Counted from the stretch's first letter, positions 17,856 through 26,199 are shown. The stretch is 64,000 nucleotides of DNA from Flavobacterium humi (GCF_004745595.1 NZ_SRLH01000002.1:372001-436000); one strand, 5' to 3'. The notes: a model not told the origin generated them from the letters alone. Numbers and translations are program-made.

Positions 17856-17901
17856 CCATGCTTGCACCTGAATGTCTTAAGACATTCAGGTGCAAGCATG
17901 G
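17856..17901. repeat. 46-bp perfect palindrome
   Basis: The two 23-nt arms are exact reverse complements with no spacer, centred between 17878 and 17879 (core TGTCTTAAGACA). No T tract follows on either side. It lies between the broken GNAT gene and the Fic gene. Confidence 0.95.
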
Positions 17902-17913
17902 CAGTAAGTGTAA

Positions 17914-17940
17914 GACTGAAGCGCTACAATCGCTTCAGTC
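17914..17940. repeat. 10-bp inverted repeat with 7-nt loop
   Basis: GACTGAAGCG and CGCTTCAGTC flank CTACAAT. The stem is perfect. It lies 12 bp after the 46-bp palindrome. No T tract follows directly, so a terminator role is doubtful. Confidence 0.85.
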
Positions 17941-17989
17941 AAAGGTAACGTTTTTATTTTAAAAAGTCAATACAAAACATATATCCAAC

Positions 17990-18076
17990 GAGGGCAAAAA
18001 TTACCCTCATATAATAAACGAGAGTAATTTTTCACTATATTTACTCTCGAATATAAATCAAGGGCGTTTAGCGCCC
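17990..18076 (+). promoter_or_regulatory. Cluster of related inverted repeats, putative operators of the Fic gene
   Basis: Three inverted repeats in a row: GAGGG/CCCTC (17990-18008), CGAGAGTAA/TTACTCTCG (18019-18049) and GGGCG/CGCCC (18062-18076). The half-sites of the first two are variants of the same word (ACGAGRGYAA), so one dimeric protein could bind both. The Fic protein that follows has a C-terminal winged helix, making autoregulation plausible. Confidence 0.6.
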
Positions 18077-18094
18077 GTGTCAAAAAATGCCGTC

Positions 18095-19192
18095 ATGAGC
18101 CAAAAAAAGAACTACAATCCCGAAATTCCATACAATGCCTTGCCATTACTGCCACCCGATACGGAAATAGAAAATACCATGATTCTAAAGAAGACCATCG
18201 CGGCAAGTCGGGCATTATCCGAACTGAAAGGAGCAATTACAAATTTGCCAAACCCAACACTTTTCATCGATACAATAAACCTTCAGGAAGCACAAGCGAG
18301 TTCAGCCATAGAAAATATAATTACAACACAGGACGAATTATTTAAGGCTTCCATTGCCGACAGGAAAAATGACAACCCGGCTACAAAAGAAGTAATGCAT
18401 TACAAAGATGCGCTTTGGTATGGTGTCGGCCAGATAGACAATCGCCCGATCCTGACCACAAATCTATTTATAGCATTGATGCAGATCATTAAAGAAAACC
18501 AATCGGGCATCCGAAATGCTCCGGGAACACAGTTAAAAAACCCGGCTACAAATACAGTAGTTTATACGCCACCCGAAGGCGAAAATGTAATCCGGGAAAA
18601 ATTGAAAAACCTCGAAGATTTTATTCATGCCGAAGATAACATAGATCCATTGGTCAAAATGGCAATCATCCATTATCAGTTTGAGGCGATACACCCATTT
18701 TTTGATGGCAATGGTCGTACAGGTAGGATAATACTCTTGCTATACCTGAAAATGACAGAACTAATGGATCTGCCTGCATTATACCTGAGTAACTATATCA
18801 TCCAGCACAAAGACAAATACTACACCAATCTAAGGAAAGTAACAGAAGAAGGCAACTGGCAGGATTGGATTATGTACATGCTTGATATGGTCGAGCAAAC
18901 TGCGTTGAAAGGCCGGCACCAGATTGCCGAAATCGAAACGTTAATGGCAGAAATGGGAAAAGACATTCAGCAAAAGCTGCCAAAAATATATTCAAAGGAT
19001 CTTATGGAAGAATTGTTCCGGCTGCCTTATACAAAAAGAAATCAGTTGGAAAAGGCAGGACTTGGAAATTTAAAAACGGTCGGAAATTATCTAAAGGAAC
19101 TCGAAAGCGAAGGCTTTTTAAAAAGTGAACAGGTGGGCAAAGAAAAACTGTATTTGAATTTTAAGCTGTTGCAGGTTTTGAAGGTGAAATAA
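18095..19192 (+). CDS. Fic-family AMPylase with winged-helix C-terminus
   Basis: 365 residues from the ATG at 18095; a GTG six codons earlier is possible. The Fic active-site loop HPFFDGNGRTGR (about residues 200-211) is intact, including the catalytic His. An N-terminal helix carries SSAIEN (about 69-74), matching the S/TxxxE(G/N) inhibitory motif of class II Fic proteins, so activity should be autoinhibited. The last 60 residues (KAGLGNLKTVGNYLKELESE region) resemble a winged helix-turn-helix. Fic enzymes usually transfer AMP to hydroxyl groups of target proteins. Chromosomal copies of this architecture often lack a toxin partner; the following gene is not a known antitoxin. Confidence 0.9.
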   Translation: MSQKKNYNPEIPYNALPLLPPDTEIENTMILKKTIAASRALSELKGAITNLPNPTLFIDTINLQEAQASSAIENIITTQDELFKASIADRKNDNPATKEVMHYKDALWYGVGQIDNRPILTTNLFIALMQIIKENQSGIRNAPGTQLKNPATNTVVYTPPEGENVIREKLKNLEDFIHAEDNIDPLVKMAIIHYQFEAIHPFFDGNGRTGRIILLLYLKMTELMDLPALYLSNYIIQHKDKYYTNLRKVTEEGNWQDWIMYMLDMVEQTALKGRHQIAEIETLMAEMGKDIQQKLPKIYSKDLMEELFRLPYTKRNQLEKAGLGNLKTVGNYLKELESEGFLKSEQVGKEKLYLNFKLLQVLKVK

Positions 19193-19229
19193 CAGCCTTT
19201 TCAAAAACTGGAAAAGAATTGTTTAAATT

Positions 19230-19976
19230 ATGGAAAACACCGAACTATCCGAGCACTTAATAGAAACCAATCCGTTCGCAGCATTAGAAAAATTATTTCT
19301 ATTTATCCAAAAGAACCCAGGTGCAGAAAAAATATCTTTCAATTCATTAGAAAAAGATATGCACTACACCATTCGCTATTGGAGTCGGAAGAAAACCGTT
19401 GACTTGCACAAAACAAATCAGCTTACAGGAGAGCACACAACAATTTTCGAAATTTCAACTTTTAAGTTGCTTCGGTTAATGATGAATTTTGGTATGGTGC
19501 AGGAATACCTCACAAAAGAAATATGGTTAGGCCATAAAATTAATCCCGGAAAACTTAAAAGAAACAATTGCTGGCTCACAGATCTTAACAATAAGAATGA
19601 AATGTATAAAGATATTGTAAAGATCAATAAAACGAGAATGAGGCTAAAAAAAGGGCTTAACATTTTGGATATGGCGAAAAACATAGAATTCCTTTCACCC
19701 GATATTTTAAAAGACCAAAACGAGGGTTTCTTTATGGTTTTCAAATACAAAGGCGGTAATCTGATATATCAGGGATTAGTATATAAATTTCCCGTGTTTA
19801 AAGGAAACTATTTTTTAACCAAGCAAGATTATAACCTCACTTCAAAACTTTCAATGATTGCAATTTACAATCTTACCGCCCAAATTACATTTGATAAAAA
19901 AGAAGAGGTTCTGGCAGCTTTAAAAACAATCCTTTCCAAAAAATATAAATATCTTAGATGGGTTGAAAATAAATAA
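19230..19976 (+). CDS. Unknown protein downstream of fic
   Basis: 248 residues, 37 bp after the Fic gene on the same strand, so probably cotranscribed. The protein is basic, without signal peptide or membrane segment, and alternates helical and beta segments. I recognise no catalytic motif or family. Position suggests a partner, target or passenger of the Fic protein. Codon use is as AT-rich as the rest of the island. Confidence 0.6.
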   Translation: MENTELSEHLIETNPFAALEKLFLFIQKNPGAEKISFNSLEKDMHYTIRYWSRKKTVDLHKTNQLTGEHTTIFEISTFKLLRLMMNFGMVQEYLTKEIWLGHKINPGKLKRNNCWLTDLNNKNEMYKDIVKINKTRMRLKKGLNILDMAKNIEFLSPDILKDQNEGFFMVFKYKGGNLIYQGLVYKFPVFKGNYFLTKQDYNLTSKLSMIAIYNLTAQITFDKKEEVLAALKTILSKKYKYLRWVENK

Positions 19977-20130
19977 TCGACCGAACAGAAATTATCTAAT
20001 TATATGTCAAAGGTCTTTCCTCTAACCATTAAAAAAATACAAATGTTCAATAATATAGAAGAATATCACTTTTTTAGAAACACAAACTCAATTACTAAAA
20101 AACAATTATTTATCGAGTAAAATTTCACAA

Positions 20131-20250
20131 ATGCTGGAAAGTCCTGACGAGAAACAAACCAGCACTAAGATTACCGTAAGGATCAATGAAGCTTATGCGT
20201 TGATTATGAGTCATAGAAAAGCGTCCAGTCCTCATTTTAGTTTTTCATAG
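20131..20250 (+). pseudogene. 39-codon ORF, probable gene remnant
   Basis: A short frame beginning MLESPDEKQTSTKITVRINE lies in the 286-bp space between the gene ending at 19976 and the minus-strand gene ending at 20263. It has amphipathic strand-like character but no full domain. It may be the leftover 5' end of a deleted island gene, or chance. The rest of this space is AT-rich with nothing visible. Confidence 0.3.
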
Positions 20251-20262
20251 GAAATTATTAGG

Positions 20263-22182
20263 TTACTTCTTTCTTGTGGGTTTCGGGCCACCCTTCTGAA
20301 AGTAGTTGTCAATGTCTTCTGAAGTCTTATTTAGTTTGTAGGTGCTTACTTTTTTTAGGGCTTTTTTATCTACCAATTCGTCATTATCTAAGAAATAACC
20401 GAGAAAATCAATCTCATCATCTACGTTAATATGAGGATTATTATAGAGTGGTAGGCGTTTTTCCAAGTACTCGATAAAATCATTTTCATTCTCGATAATT
20501 TCAGAAAATATAATTAGGTCAAATAGACTACAAGTCCAAGCAAATTCAACATCTTTCTCTACAACCCCTAGCATTTTGAGTTCATGCATATTTGCAATGT
20601 AGCCAGAAAGATGCTCTAACGTGATGGTGATTCTGAACAGTTTTTTGCTTTTGTCTATTTTTACCGAATTTCCTTTACCATCATAAAAATCTGGCGAAGC
20701 AGTATCGTAAATATACTTGTACGCACGGTGGCTCTGATATGCACCGTAGCCAACAGTGTCAGCAAGTTGTCCTGTAAGGCTTTTTAATGCTCCGCGTTTC
20801 GATGGTGCAGACAAACCGCCGGCTTTCATTTCTATTATGTAGTTGGCATTATCAGATACGAGCAAAAGATCGAGTTCTGTTTCTATTTTATTACCGGCTG
20901 CATCTAATTGGCCTGGCTTGTATTTCAGGTTCAAATATGACTTTGAGTCTGGGATAAAGACTCTAAATAAATCAGCAGTCTTATTCTCAAGGTAATTATC
21001 TCTCGATTTACTAAACTTATTACCTAAAAAGTTTTGTTCGTAGTAAACTTTATCAGCATCAAGTATTAATTTCTCTGCAATTGAAAATAGATTTCTTGTC
21101 AAAAGATTGAAGGCAAATAAGTAGTACGCACCGTTAAATAACATTACAGGCTTCAAATTTGACAGACTATCATTTAGTGGTAAGCCTGGGAATTTAGGAT
21201 TCAAAAATTCTGAATTATCACCAAATTCAATCGCTAGTGCTTCAATTACTTTTTGATGCACTGGTTTTCTCGCACGAACTTTATAAAGTTCCATAAATTC
21301 AGAGATATCATCAATTCTACGCCCACCACTTTCGCCTGCGTCATCAGCCATATCAGGATTATCTTTTAGAAAATCTAGCAAGGGTTGTCGATCATCCGCC
21401 CGGAAAGAATGTATGCCTTTCGTTTTCTGCCATTGTTCAAACCTCTCAAAAGACTTCCAATGTGGCATTCCGTTTGGTAATACCGTTCTACAATAAAATG
21501 AATCTTCAAATTGAATTATCGCTTCGAGCAAATCGCTCGCGGTAAATCCGTAATGTTTTTGGAACATCGCATCATGACCGGAGAATAATTCTTCAAAGGT
21601 TTGGTAAATATGTTGCATATATCCGTCACCACGCATATACAATGATTCCAAAATGGTTTTAAATCTCAAATGACTTTCCAATTCAGAATACTTAGCATCC
21701 ACAAACTCAGTCATCACGTACTGATTGTACAATTGTCTTGTCGCGAAAAGTAAATCAATTAGCTCATTGAGGATTTCAGATGTCACACTTTTTGTTCCAT
21801 TTCCAGTTATTGCTGTGGCAAAACTCAATCCGTATTCAATCATTAACTCGGAAGCGCCGTCATCCTCAGGGCTGTCGTGCTTTTCAAATAAATTGTACCC
21901 AAGCCCACCGAGCAATTGAAAATTATCGTATTCAGAAAAAATTTCGACGATTTGGACAATTGAATCATTAACCGATTGTAGTATCTGAGGTCGGTGTTTT
22001 TTGATTTCATCAAGAAGTTGTTGCTGTTGTTCTGGAGTTCTATTTGTTCGTATAAAAACATTTTTACCTTGCCTATACACTTTAGTCCCGCTAGCACTGA
22101 ACTCTTCGTAATTTGAATTGCTTTTTCCTTTTTGTTGTGGCTTTTTCTTTTTCTTTCCTTTTCTACCTCGGCTTAACGGCAT
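20263..22182 (-). CDS. PD-(D/E)XK nuclease-related protein, family A (639 aa)
   Basis: 639 residues with a very basic N-terminus (GRKGKKKKKPQQKGK) that could bind nucleic acid or a membrane surface. The nuclease-like core lies about 395-455: NYLENKTADLFRVF, then ETELDLLLV (Asp438), then NYIIEMKAG (Glu451, Lys453). The pattern and the 13-residue Asp-Glu spacing match the 572-aa protein at 15307-17025. The C-terminal 180 residues are unassigned. It is the last gene before attR. A defence role is inferred from context and fold. Confidence 0.65.
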   Translation of the reverse strand: MPLSRGRKGKKKKKPQQKGKSNSNYEEFSASGTKVYRQGKNVFIRTNRTPEQQQQLLDEIKKHRPQILQSVNDSIVQIVEIFSEYDNFQLLGGLGYNLFEKHDSPEDDGASELMIEYGLSFATAITGNGTKSVTSEILNELIDLLFATRQLYNQYVMTEFVDAKYSELESHLRFKTILESLYMRGDGYMQHIYQTFEELFSGHDAMFQKHYGFTASDLLEAIIQFEDSFYCRTVLPNGMPHWKSFERFEQWQKTKGIHSFRADDRQPLLDFLKDNPDMADDAGESGGRRIDDISEFMELYKVRARKPVHQKVIEALAIEFGDNSEFLNPKFPGLPLNDSLSNLKPVMLFNGAYYLFAFNLLTRNLFSIAEKLILDADKVYYEQNFLGNKFSKSRDNYLENKTADLFRVFIPDSKSYLNLKYKPGQLDAAGNKIETELDLLLVSDNANYIIEMKAGGLSAPSKRGALKSLTGQLADTVGYGAYQSHRAYKYIYDTASPDFYDGKGNSVKIDKSKKLFRITITLEHLSGYIANMHELKMLGVVEKDVEFAWTCSLFDLIIFSEIIENENDFIEYLEKRLPLYNNPHINVDDEIDFLGYFLDNDELVDKKALKKVSTYKLNKTSEDIDNYFQKGGPKPTRKK

Positions 22183-22598
22183 AACAATTTGTTTTTATCT
22201 TGAACAACAATTAAATATTTTTGAAATTTTAAAAGGCTCTTTTACTTTCTTCTGATAAATAGCATACTATATAAGGATAAACAACTAGATGACACTTTAA
22301 GAAAATAAATAGCAGATATAGTAATACTTGAATCTTGAGGACAAGAAAATTCAGGTTCTTTAGTATATAAAGCTGTTACAAATATGTAAAAGAAAACTAA
22401 TATACCTGAACATACACTTTGTTTTTTATTTATTGTATTTCATCTTGATTACTATCGTTATTTTTGAGCATTGGCGATAGGAACAAATAAACACAATGCG
22501 TATTTAGTTTATAACCAACGCTTAGTATTACAAAAATACAAATTAAATCCTTTGCTATTAATTTGTATTACGCCAAATCCTGCCTTCCAGAGCCAAAC
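22183..22598. other. AT-rich right end of the island
   Basis: No gene is visible in these 416 bp. The first part must hold the promoter of the 639-aa gene. A second, weaker copy of the attachment sequence (AAATCCTGCC, 22576-22585) lies just before attR. Confidence 0.5.
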
Positions 22599-22612
22599 CC
22601 TGCCACCCCGAC
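22599..22612 (+). other. attR: right direct repeat of the island
   Basis: CCTGCCACCCCGAC is identical to the tRNA-Pro 3' end at 3425-3438. Upstream bases diverge from the tRNA (AGCCAAAC in place of GTTCGAAT), so only the 3' segment was duplicated. Confidence 0.85.
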
Positions 22613-22631
22613 AACCAAGTTGTCAATTCAT

Positions 22632-22670
22632 AAAAAGCCTGTAAATTTCACATTTACAGGCTTTTATTTT
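22632..22670 (+). terminator. Ancestral tRNA-Pro terminator displaced by the island
   Basis: 14-bp stem AAAAGCCTGTAAAT / ATTTACAGGCTTTT with a 5-nt loop and a T-rich tail. It begins 20 bp after attR with no gene directly upstream, so it fits best as the original terminator of tRNA-Pro before insertion. Confidence 0.8.
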
Positions 22671-22871
22671 TTATGGTTATCAACAGTTCTTCTGCCATCA
22701 TTAAAAAACAGCCTTCCTCCTTAAAAAAACTGCAATATCATTGTTTGTAAAACGTTATCAGTAGTATAGTGCCGGTGTATCTCTTTTAGGATTTCCCCGA
22801 TACGTTTCATAATTTACATATTTACTGGTGAATACCTCTTTTTAGTTGTATTTTTGATATTAAAACCTGCA

Positions 22872-24713
22872 ATGCCTTCTATTTTTAAATTCCTGTTATT
22901 TATCTTGATAATTTGCAGTTATCCAGTTTCCCATGCCCAAATCAAACCCAAAGCCAAAGATACACTCAAGGTGTACCGGTCTATCGAGAAGTATTCCAAG
23001 AAAAGGGGCTTTACCAAGTTCCTGCACCGGTTGGTCTTCAAGCCGGTAGAAAAACAACGGATGAAAAAGAATTCCTTCCAAAAAACAAAACGGCAGGTCT
23101 ATGACGGCCTGGAAGGGAAAATTATCCGGCAGATACAAATTACCACGCTGGATCCTTTTGGGTATTCCGAAATAGATACGACAGTTAAACCGAAACGTTT
23201 CATCTACAAAACCGGTAATTCGTTGCATACCAAAACCAAAGCGCTGGCTATTAAAAACCTTTTGCTGATAAAACGCAACACGCCCCTGGATTCTATGCTG
23301 GTAAAGGAATCGGAAAGGTTAATTCGAAGCCAGCGGTATATAAGAGGTGTCCGCATCACGGCGCAACTGGCTTCCAAAAACTCGGATTCGGTAGATGTGT
23401 CCATCCGTGTCCTGGATAGCTGGAGCCTGCTTCCTGATTTTTCGGCTTCAAGCTCGAAATCTACTTTTTACCTCACTGATAGGAACTTTGCCGGAACAGG
23501 CCATGAATTTGCCAATTCGTATACCAAAAGCCTAAAAAGCAGCCAGGAAGGGTACAAAACCAGCTATACCGTCCCGAATATCATGAATACCTTTATCAAA
23601 TCTACGGTGAGTTATACTATTGACCTGGACGGGAATTTTACCAAACTCGTCAATATCGAAAGGCCGTTCTTTTCCACTTACACCAGATGGGCTGCCGGTG
23701 TTTACCTGGACCAGCAGTTTAACCATAGTAAAGTGCTTGATGCCAACCAGGTGCTGCAGGACCAGAGTTTCAAGTCCAATTCGCAGGATTACTGGGGCGG
23801 GCATTCGTTTAAGGTTTTTGAAGGGAATACCGAAGAAAACCGCGCCACGAACCTTATTACCAGCCTTCGGTATTACCATAAGAATTATATCGAAAAACCC
23901 GTGGAGCTCCAGGACAGTTTAGGGCTTTATACGAGCGAGAGCCTTTACCTGCTGGGAATAGGGCTGTCCTCTCGGCAGTATACGCAGGATAAGTATATCT
24001 TCAATTTTAATATTGTAGAAGATGTCGCTTCGGGGGTTTTGTATAATATTACGACCGGTTACCAGAAAAAAAACAACGATTACAGGTTTTACCTGGGCGG
24101 GCGGTTTGCACTGGGTAAATATTTTGATTTTGGTTACCTGAGCACCAACATAGAATACGGGACTTATTTTGACCATTCCAAAACAGTACAGAATACTTTT
24201 AACATCAGCACCGTTTATTTTACCAATTTGTATGAAAACGGGACCGGTCGCTGGAAATTCAGGCAGTTTATAAAACCGGAACTCATCATTGGCCACAACA
24301 GGCTGAACAGCAATACCGACAGGCTTACTTTTAATGGTGATGCGGGAATCAGGGGTTTTAGCAGCCAAACGCTTTTCGGGACCAAAAAATTGCTGGTCAC
24401 TTTCCAGACGCAGGGGTATTCGCCCTGGAAGCTTTTGGGTTTCAGGCTAAATCCGTTCCTGAATTTTTCTTTGGGGATGCTGGGGCAGGAAAATGTTGAT
24501 TTTAAAAACAGTGAAGTCTATTCGCAGATTGGTTTGGGCGTGATTTTGAGCAATGACTTCCTAGTGTTCCATAATTTCCAGTTCTCTTTTTCGTATTATC
24601 CGAGGATTCCGGTGGATGCCGGTTCGACCTTTAAGACCAATTCTATCAAATCGTATGACTTGGGGCTGCAGGAATTTGATTTATCAAAACCGTATATTGT
24701 GCCGTATCAGTAG
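22872..24713 (+). CDS. Omp85-superfamily outer-membrane protein
   Basis: 613 residues from the ATG at 22872; a TTG 18 bp earlier is in frame but less likely. A signal peptide (IFKFLLFILIICSYPVSHAQ) is followed by a POTRA-like region (about 120-190, with the pattern LVKESERLIRSQRYIRGVRI and VDVSIRVLD) and a C-terminal beta-barrel. A GIRGF motif late in the barrel matches the conserved VRGY/F element of Omp85/TamA/FhaC barrels. It is shorter than BamA, which has five POTRA domains. A role in moving proteins or lipids into or across the outer membrane is likely; the substrate is unknown. It is the first gene outside the island. Confidence 0.75.
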   Translation: MPSIFKFLLFILIICSYPVSHAQIKPKAKDTLKVYRSIEKYSKKRGFTKFLHRLVFKPVEKQRMKKNSFQKTKRQVYDGLEGKIIRQIQITTLDPFGYSEIDTTVKPKRFIYKTGNSLHTKTKALAIKNLLLIKRNTPLDSMLVKESERLIRSQRYIRGVRITAQLASKNSDSVDVSIRVLDSWSLLPDFSASSSKSTFYLTDRNFAGTGHEFANSYTKSLKSSQEGYKTSYTVPNIMNTFIKSTVSYTIDLDGNFTKLVNIERPFFSTYTRWAAGVYLDQQFNHSKVLDANQVLQDQSFKSNSQDYWGGHSFKVFEGNTEENRATNLITSLRYYHKNYIEKPVELQDSLGLYTSESLYLLGIGLSSRQYTQDKYIFNFNIVEDVASGVLYNITTGYQKKNNDYRFYLGGRFALGKYFDFGYLSTNIEYGTYFDHSKTVQNTFNISTVYFTNLYENGTGRWKFRQFIKPELIIGHNRLNSNTDRLTFNGDAGIRGFSSQTLFGTKKLLVTFQTQGYSPWKLLGFRLNPFLNFSLGMLGQENVDFKNSEVYSQIGLGVILSNDFLVFHNFQFSFSYYPRIPVDAGSTFKTNSIKSYDLGLQEFDLSKPYIVPYQ

Positions 24714-24720
24714 GTAGCTT

Positions 24721-24769
24721 TCAGTTGCAGTCGCAGTTTTCAGTCGCAGTTGCAGTTTTCAGTCTCAGG
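24721..24769. repeat. CAGTCGCAGTTTTCAGT repeat block
   Basis: TCAGTTGCAG, TCGCAGTTTT, CAGTCGCAGT and similar words repeat with a period near 18-24 bp. The same word occurs as part of the inverted repeat at 3203-3257, so it is a dispersed intergenic family. Confidence 0.75.
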
Positions 24770-24818
24770 AGTCTAACAGTTTTTTAGGGTTACTTGTAGT
24801 TAGTATGAGTTTGATGGC

Positions 24819-25338
24819 GGAGATTGCTGCTTCGTCGGAATGACGAGATTGCATAACGTTTGTTATTCCGACGAAGGAGGGCACGAGCGAAGCGAACTGA
24901 CGAAGTAAATCTCCGCAAACTTATTTCTTGGTTTTATTTTCTTTATTCTTTTCTGTTAAAAATGGCTGGCGTGGAAAGATTGAGGAGGTTCCTCCTTCGT
25001 CGGAATGACAAGAGAGCATAGTAGCTGCGGCTTTAGAGTACAATAGGCATTTACATCACGAAATATTCAATTACATCGGTGAAATGAACAATTACATCAA
25101 TGCAATAGACAGTTACATCACGAAAAATGCTCTTACATCAGCAAAATAAGCATTTACATCAGTGAAATGAACAATTACATCAACGAAATATTCAATTACA
25201 TCAGTGAAATAAGCAATTACATCAGTGCAATAGACAATTACATCATGAAAAACAGATTACATCAGCAGAATTCATTTCTTCTTTCCGGATAACTTGGAAA
25301 GATTGCGGAGATTCCTCCTTCGTCGGAATGACAAGATT
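24819..25338. repeat. Four copies of a dispersed repeat (core CTTCGTCGGAATGAC)
   Basis: Copies lie at about 24819-24851, 24975-25014 and 25296-25338 in one orientation, and about 24865-24917 in the other. The two most alike share GATTG-GGAG-TTCCTCCTTCGTC and GGAATGACAAG around two variable bases. Such intergenic repeats resemble REP-like or palindromic repeat families; no transposase is encoded nearby. Confidence 0.75.
25051..25268. repeat. Minisatellite, about 10.5 copies of a 21-bp unit
   Basis: Each unit begins TTACATC and continues with a variable AGTGAAATAAGCAA-like part; unit lengths are 19-21 bp. Units diverge by several bases, and the 20-bp units shift the frame, so the array is not coding. 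It sits between two copies of the dispersed repeat. Confidence 0.9.
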
Positions 25339-25394
25339 GTGGAAATGAGTGTATTCTCTCTTTTTTCTTGTCTCTTTTCTCTTGCCTCTTCTAA

Positions 25395-25772
25395 TCAATA
25401 ATCTTTCTCCGGTGGTGGTACTACAGGCTGGTGTTCATCTGTTTCTTTGCTGTCCTGTTTTTTGCCGGCGAATTTCTTAAGGACAAAATTCAGGGCGTTG
25501 CCGAGTATTTTCTGGATGGGGTTGTTACCGATGTCTGTTATTTTATGCGACAGGTAACCTGTGGTTAGGTTCAGGGCACCCATGAGCAGGTCTTTTTTCA
25601 TCTCGGAAGAAGACGAGGCTTCGCTCAAGGTGTTTTTTAACAGGTTTAAAGGTTTAAAACTGTTGTAAGTTAAGTGGAATTGCTCTTTGAGTGACTGCAG
25701 GTCTTCTGCCTGCTTGTTTTGCAGAAAGATAATTTTGTTCCTTAGCGCTTCTTTTTTGTCGGTTGTTTTCAT
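25395..25772 (-). CDS. Conserved small protein of the YtxH/holin-like cluster
   Basis: 125 residues: a helical N-terminal half, a Ser-rich middle (SEASSSSEMKKD), a weakly hydrophobic segment and a charged, Pro-rich C-terminus ending PPPEKDY. No family name can be given with confidence. Its stop/start region is 1 bp from the holin-like gene, so they are cotranscribed. Proteins of this sort commonly follow phage-holin-family and YtxH genes in flavobacteria; an envelope-stress role is inferred from these neighbours. Confidence 0.65.
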   Translation of the reverse strand: MKTTDKKEALRNKIIFLQNKQAEDLQSLKEQFHLTYNSFKPLNLLKNTLSEASSSSEMKKDLLMGALNLTTGYLSHKITDIGNNPIQKILGNALNFVLKKFAGKKQDSKETDEHQPVVPPPEKDY

Positions 25773-25773
25773 G

Positions 25774-26121
25774 TCAGTCTTCTTTTAAGGTACAGCCAAT
25801 GATGAAATTGCTTACCGGTTTTTTGATGAAATGTTTTCTGAAAACATAAAGCAGCAGGGCCAAAACCAGGTAACCGGCGGCTATGGCAAAAAAACCGTAA
25901 TATTCTTTGCCTAATAATTCTCCTGCCCATAAGGCAAGGCCGATGGTGGCCATGAGGAAAAACATGAGGATAATTAGGGTAATGACCAATCTGGCGGCCA
26001 GTTTTGAGAAAATATCTGCAGATTTGTCTACTACGCTGTATTTATAGAGCTCGAAGGTTGTTTTAGCGTAGGTTTCTGCTTTTTCGGCCAGTTTTTCTAT
26101 TGTTGACGCATTACTTTCCAT
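25774..26121 (-). CDS. Phage-holin-family (DUF1469-like) membrane protein
   Basis: 115 residues. An amphipathic N-terminal helix (about 1-40) is followed by two transmembrane helices (about 45-68 and 75-95) and a short basic tail. This matches the holin-superfamily III/DUF1469-like small membrane proteins found beside YtxH genes. Despite the name these are chromosomal stress-associated proteins, not lysis proteins. Its ATG lies 33 bp after a terminator hairpin, so it has its own promoter or relies on read-through. Confidence 0.75.
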   Translation of the reverse strand: MESNASTIEKLAEKAETYAKTTFELYKYSVVDKSADIFSKLAARLVITLIILMFFLMATIGLALWAGELLGKEYYGFFAIAAGYLVLALLLYVFRKHFIKKPVSNFIIGCTLKED

Positions 26122-26154
26122 AATTTGAGTTTAAAAATGTTGCACTGAAAATGT

Positions 26155-26199
26155 TGAAAAAAGCCTGTGTGATATTTTTGACGATATCCTACAGGCTTT
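26155..26199 (-). terminator. terminator after the YtxH gene
   Basis: On the minus strand AAAGCCTGT and ACAGGCTTT pair around a further internal GATAT/ATATC pairing, followed by TTTTTTC. It separates the YtxH gene from the holin-like gene and may act as a partial terminator within one operon. Confidence 0.75.

Larger units (their letters stand above)
3425..22612. mobile_element. Genomic (defence) island integrated in tRNA-Pro
   Basis: This 19.2 kb segment is bounded by a 14-bp direct repeat of the tRNA-Pro 3' end. It opens with a tyrosine integrase and a HTH/excisionase-like gene. The cargo is typical of defence islands: a giant nuclease-NTPase, several PD-(D/E)XK proteins, a HEPN-motif protein and a Fic protein. 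Long very AT-rich stretches and broken gene remnants (GNAT, 20131-20250) distinguish it from the flanks. No conjugation, phage structural or replication genes are seen, so it is probably mobilised in trans or fixed. An internal tRNA 3' fragment near 5520 suggests a composite history. Confidence 0.85.
24714..25394. other. 681-bp gene-free, repeat-dense region
   Basis: No coding sequence. It contains a CAG-rich repeat block, four copies of a CCTTCGTCGGAATGAC dispersed repeat in both orientations, and a 21-bp minisatellite, each listed separately. Confidence 0.8.

Noticed and set aside
22571..22585. Alternative attR at AAATCCTGCC
   Set aside because: It matches only the AATCCTGCC part of the tRNA and lacks ACCCCGAC; the exact 14-bp copy 14 bp further on is the better junction.
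25051..25268. CRISPR array
   Set aside because: Units are 19-21 bp head to tail with no unique spacers between identical repeats, and no cas genes are in the window.
25774..26121. Phage lysis holin
   Set aside because: No endolysin or phage genes nearby; it sits with YtxH and lmo0937-type genes, the known chromosomal context of this membrane family.
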